Shown piece after piece: positions 62,701 through 64,000 of a stretch of 64,000 bases of DNA. Every line of letters begins with the position of its first letter. The stretch's first letter is position 1. The stretch spans positions 1 through 64,000 of the forward strand of contig CAZGFQ010000001.1 of NCBI GenBank assembly GCA_964525185.1, written 5' to 3'. A program made the translations under genes and the position numbers. This stretch comes from JABHGY01 sp964525185 (GTDB lineage: Bacteria; Fidelibacterota; Marinisomatia; Marinisomatales; UBA1611). Under the pieces are notes generated by a model. The model was given only the letters and a program-made list of their open reading frames with translations. It had not been told where the DNA came from and made no database searches.

Positions 62701-64000
62701 CCCTCCCGCGATGCTTGATCAAAATTGAATAATGTATTAGCTGTATCGGGATAAATGAGGACAGTGTTGAATTCTTGGCCGTCACCAACGAGAAAAATAG
62801 ATTTTATTGATTCAAAATCTTGAAACAGATTTTCAATTTTTTGTGGTGCAATTGTTTGTCCTCGGCTATTCTTATATATGTCTTTTTTCCTATCAACGAT
62901 GAAAAAATGACCATTTTTTTCCTCGAAAATATCGCCAGTGTGGAACCAACCATTCTTAAGTAAAGGTATTTCATTTTTCCCAAAATAACCAATTGAAATA
63001 TATTCACCGCGTAAAAGTAATTCATTGTCGTCTGCTAATGCCATTTCAATACCCGGTAAAGGTTTTCCAACAGAGTCCGGAGCATAATCGTTCGGAGGTG
63101 TCATAGAAATCCCTCCCGAAGCTTCCGTCATGCCATATCCGCTCATTAAATGAATACCCCGATCTTGGAAAAATGAGAAAATATCTGGATCCAAATATCC
63201 GGCTCCAGCGAGACCCCATTTTAAATGTTCGCCTGTTATTTCTTTCAATAAATCTAAAACTTGATTGTCATTTAACTGGTTTGCATTTCTCTTTAATTCA
63301 ATCATATCATACATTTGAACCCATCGTTTTGGAATACTTATAAAAACGGAAGGTTTGGCTAAGCGAAATCCTTGAAGAATTGAATTAAATGCAGGTGACT
63401 CAGAAAATGTATATGTAGCGCCCCAATAGATTGCTCCCATTAATTCAAAAAAACGACCAAATGTATGAAATAATGGCAGGTAGCATAAAAATACATCTGT
63501 ATTTCCAACTTCTGGAAGCGCCAATGCTCGTGCAAACCGTTTAGAAACCATATTCACATGGGAGAATGAAATCCCTTTGGGAAAGTCTGTTGTCCCAGAC
63601 GTATATAGTACGGTAACGGGGTCATCCACATTTATGTCATTGAATTGATCAATTGTTCGGATCGGTTCCGATGTGTGTACTAAATCGAGAAAAGATTCCC
63701 AGTGATACTTGGTATGTATATATTGTTCTTTTCCAGATACGGCAATTATCTGAACTGATGAGTGATCTGTATAAATGGCATTCCACTTTTGTGCTGCACT
63801 TTCACTGCTAATAAATAGGTGTGTAACGCCAGAATGATTTAATGTATAAGATAAATGTTCTTGAGTTAAGTTTATGGGAAGAGGAACAACAGTTACGCCA
63901 GAAATAATACAAGCGAGATCCACCATAGATGTTTTAACCTGATTTGGAGAAAAAATGCCCACAATTATAGGACCATCTGAAAGAGCTTTTATTGATTCAC
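59784..64000 (-). CDS. Giant acyl-CoA synthetase fused to a GNAT domain, 5' end cut by the window
   Basis: The reading frame stays open to the window edge (continuing ...ESIKALSDGPIIVGIFSPNQ) so the true start is outside. Of the visible 1,404 residues, the first about 510 form an AMP-binding ligase: VLYTSGTTDFPKGISFSH, GYGMTEASGG and TGDIFEEKNGHFFIVDRKKD. A long central section (about 510-1265) has no clear family; one part (VYTEEYISGETLHQYLERN ... NPSPRNLII ... ISISDRE) faintly recalls a kinase fold without its catalytic residues. The last about 120 residues are a GNAT acetyltransferase (LEWVVVKKAFQGNNLSQKLM, then GFFHEKFFYKMGF). The substrate is unknown. Confidence 0.85.
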   Translation of the reverse strand, partial: ESIKALSDGPIIVGIFSPNQVKTSMVDLACIISGVTVVPLPINLTQEHLSYTLNHSGVTHLFISSESAAQKWNAIYTDHSSVQIIAVSGKEQYIHTKYHWESFLDLVHTSEPIRTIDQFNDINVDDPVTVLYTSGTTDFPKGISFSHVNMVSKRFARALALPEVGNTDVFLCYLPLFHTFGRFFELMGAIYWGATYTFSESPAFNSILQGFRLAKPSVFISIPKRWVQMYDMIELKRNANQLNDNQVLDLLKEITGEHLKWGLAGAGYLDPDIFSFFQDRGIHLMSGYGMTEASGGISMTPPNDYAPDSVGKPLPGIEMALADDNELLLRGEYISIGYFGKNEIPLLKNGWFHTGDIFEEKNGHFFIVDRKKDIYKNSRGQTIAPQKIENLFQDFESIKSIFLVGDGQEFNTVLIYPDTANTLFNFDQASREGIRHYFSSLILSVNSFLSSFERIVNFAVIQRDFSKDYGELTNKNSFNRKKVLENFGDVIVPMYRKNYINLYQGKNEIRIPIWLLRELGIPRTTLSWDGDYLLTQSEHGNLSFSWKENIIQIGDFQYEIEDSFFDFQPFIKSPHLWLGNESFVSFCGDLLFRLREFDNYQGIHVIANQSLFEHDGYRHKELDKGLTQLKEFHTLIQAYIHGDKTCFKPLRELIDQSNSQWKQLIRETCIQFFKHPNPRFKIDMIEILLPLLSGDMFFELLKDAFYSFRTQNVSTGFSIQSKRMKEPHYKSIIRALYEYRNRLNELDSIGLGFLQTLLLMVSDFGIQHPTGFSWARAELSWWQIANVPNRIKSTAQKSHFALINGFRRWLGPVATLSVDRETGQEYSWEQVLDFDNNVRQKHKEHILHAFMGTTLLREALFIFSNHCLIQLDDIPLKGIWVSHLGSRHGKSVFRILVRTRTLGIHNFVINVNEKLDRSFLEDETRWLILMGPAYKDDKLVEDFGGYWPEYDVYTEEYISGETLHQYLERNRVEIQNKRAEDRWQMRWLHFMWNGIYTYLEFWSRSHFTLNIKNPSPRNLIIPEHDYSRGRRLISISDREPEQSISTLYLTLFQQFILETEKQFPGLKRMADWEIIFTCTLRVATVNQGIPMLEKLIHAMDDKSIRIQFEELNCTAERIQQFITETKEIGVLTKPVVFASLRYERWLELNTDATRSARSSILEELYQDYHLDTLIEDYPETRVRFFMMTCFKQSSHELTEAFKEIIQNLRNKKMDPLSIAQRIQYIKNEIKLSEDEEFFLAKMLFRNLESGDYIELVSLEMGETEKLDLVVQVEDSNHQLYRVRPPFKPKEIAKFHSVLMEADLNALFQANHEFLFLFDKQNQLAGGVFWKNISSKHVHLEWVVVKKAFQGNNLSQKLMDECFNRLNARGITHATVGFFHEKFFYKMGFQIDPEFGGLVKYLNVN

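Overview
The window is AT-rich, gene-dense bacterial DNA, and every RNA and protein feature fits one chromosome. A secreted protein at 15.2-18.6 kb ends in a type IX secretion (T9SS) sorting domain with the NYPNPFNPTT signature. Together with a multiheme-type complex III and duplicated aa3-type oxidases, this points to the FCB group, most likely a Marinimicrobia (SAR406)-like bacterium. That placement is an inference; no rRNA gene is present to settle it.

Layout. 0-0.3 kb: the 3' end of a gene of unknown identity and a decayed HigA-type antitoxin. 0.5-4.7 kb: a DEAD-box RNA helicase, small lipoproteins and TPR proteins, and a CBS-pair protein, all on the minus strand. 4.7-15.1 kb: a plus-strand run with PhoH, an FAD amine/amino-acid oxidase, thiolase, acyl-CoA dehydrogenase, leucine-type dehydrogenase, NusB, SecA and a Cys/Met-metabolism PLP enzyme. 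15.2-18.6 kb: the T9SS cargo protein, followed by tRNA-Leu(UAG). 18.8-29.0 kb: two separate heme-copper oxidase clusters, with an Rrf2 regulator and a Crp/Fnr regulator between them; the Crp/Fnr gene is preceded by a perfect FNR-type box.

29.1-44.7 kb is the most unusual part. It is a minus-strand locus coding for a membrane cytochrome b, an Fe-S/FAD oxidoreductase, a ferredoxin-NADP-reductase-like flavoprotein, three very heme-rich cytochromes (17, 32 plus 3 variant, and 8 plus 2 variant heme motifs), an SH3-plus-barrel outer-membrane protein, a ferredoxin, an Fe-S-type Rrf2 regulator, a diheme cytochrome, a lipoprotein with a contracted CxCH motif, a one-heme/porin fusion reminiscent of Cyc2, a diheme lipoprotein and a cupredoxin-like protein. 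Its architecture suggests electron transfer between a cytoplasmic NAD(P)H/flavin module, the periplasm and the outer membrane. The same inverted repeat (ATTAGA-N4-TCTAAT) lies upstream of the Rrf2 gene and in the divergent promoter of the cytochrome b operon, which suggests one regulon.

44.8-48.5 kb: a two-component system, two small membrane proteins and a CusF-SCO1 fusion for copper handling. 48.6-56.7 kb: an alternative complex III operon (octaheme cytochrome c, split cytochrome b, Rieske, HEAT protein, three tiny membrane proteins and a leading repeat protein of unknown function). 56.8-59.8 kb: the divergent heme A / oxidase assembly operon ctaA-SCO1-ctaB-DUF420. 59.8 kb to the edge: a giant acyl-CoA synthetase-GNAT fusion cut by the window end. 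Most of the window is therefore devoted to respiration: quinol to complex III to two oxidases, their copper and heme A assembly, and a large accessory multiheme pathway. A shared acidic, tryptophan-containing C-terminal tail on both CoxII proteins and on the complex III cytochrome may be a docking feature of this chain.
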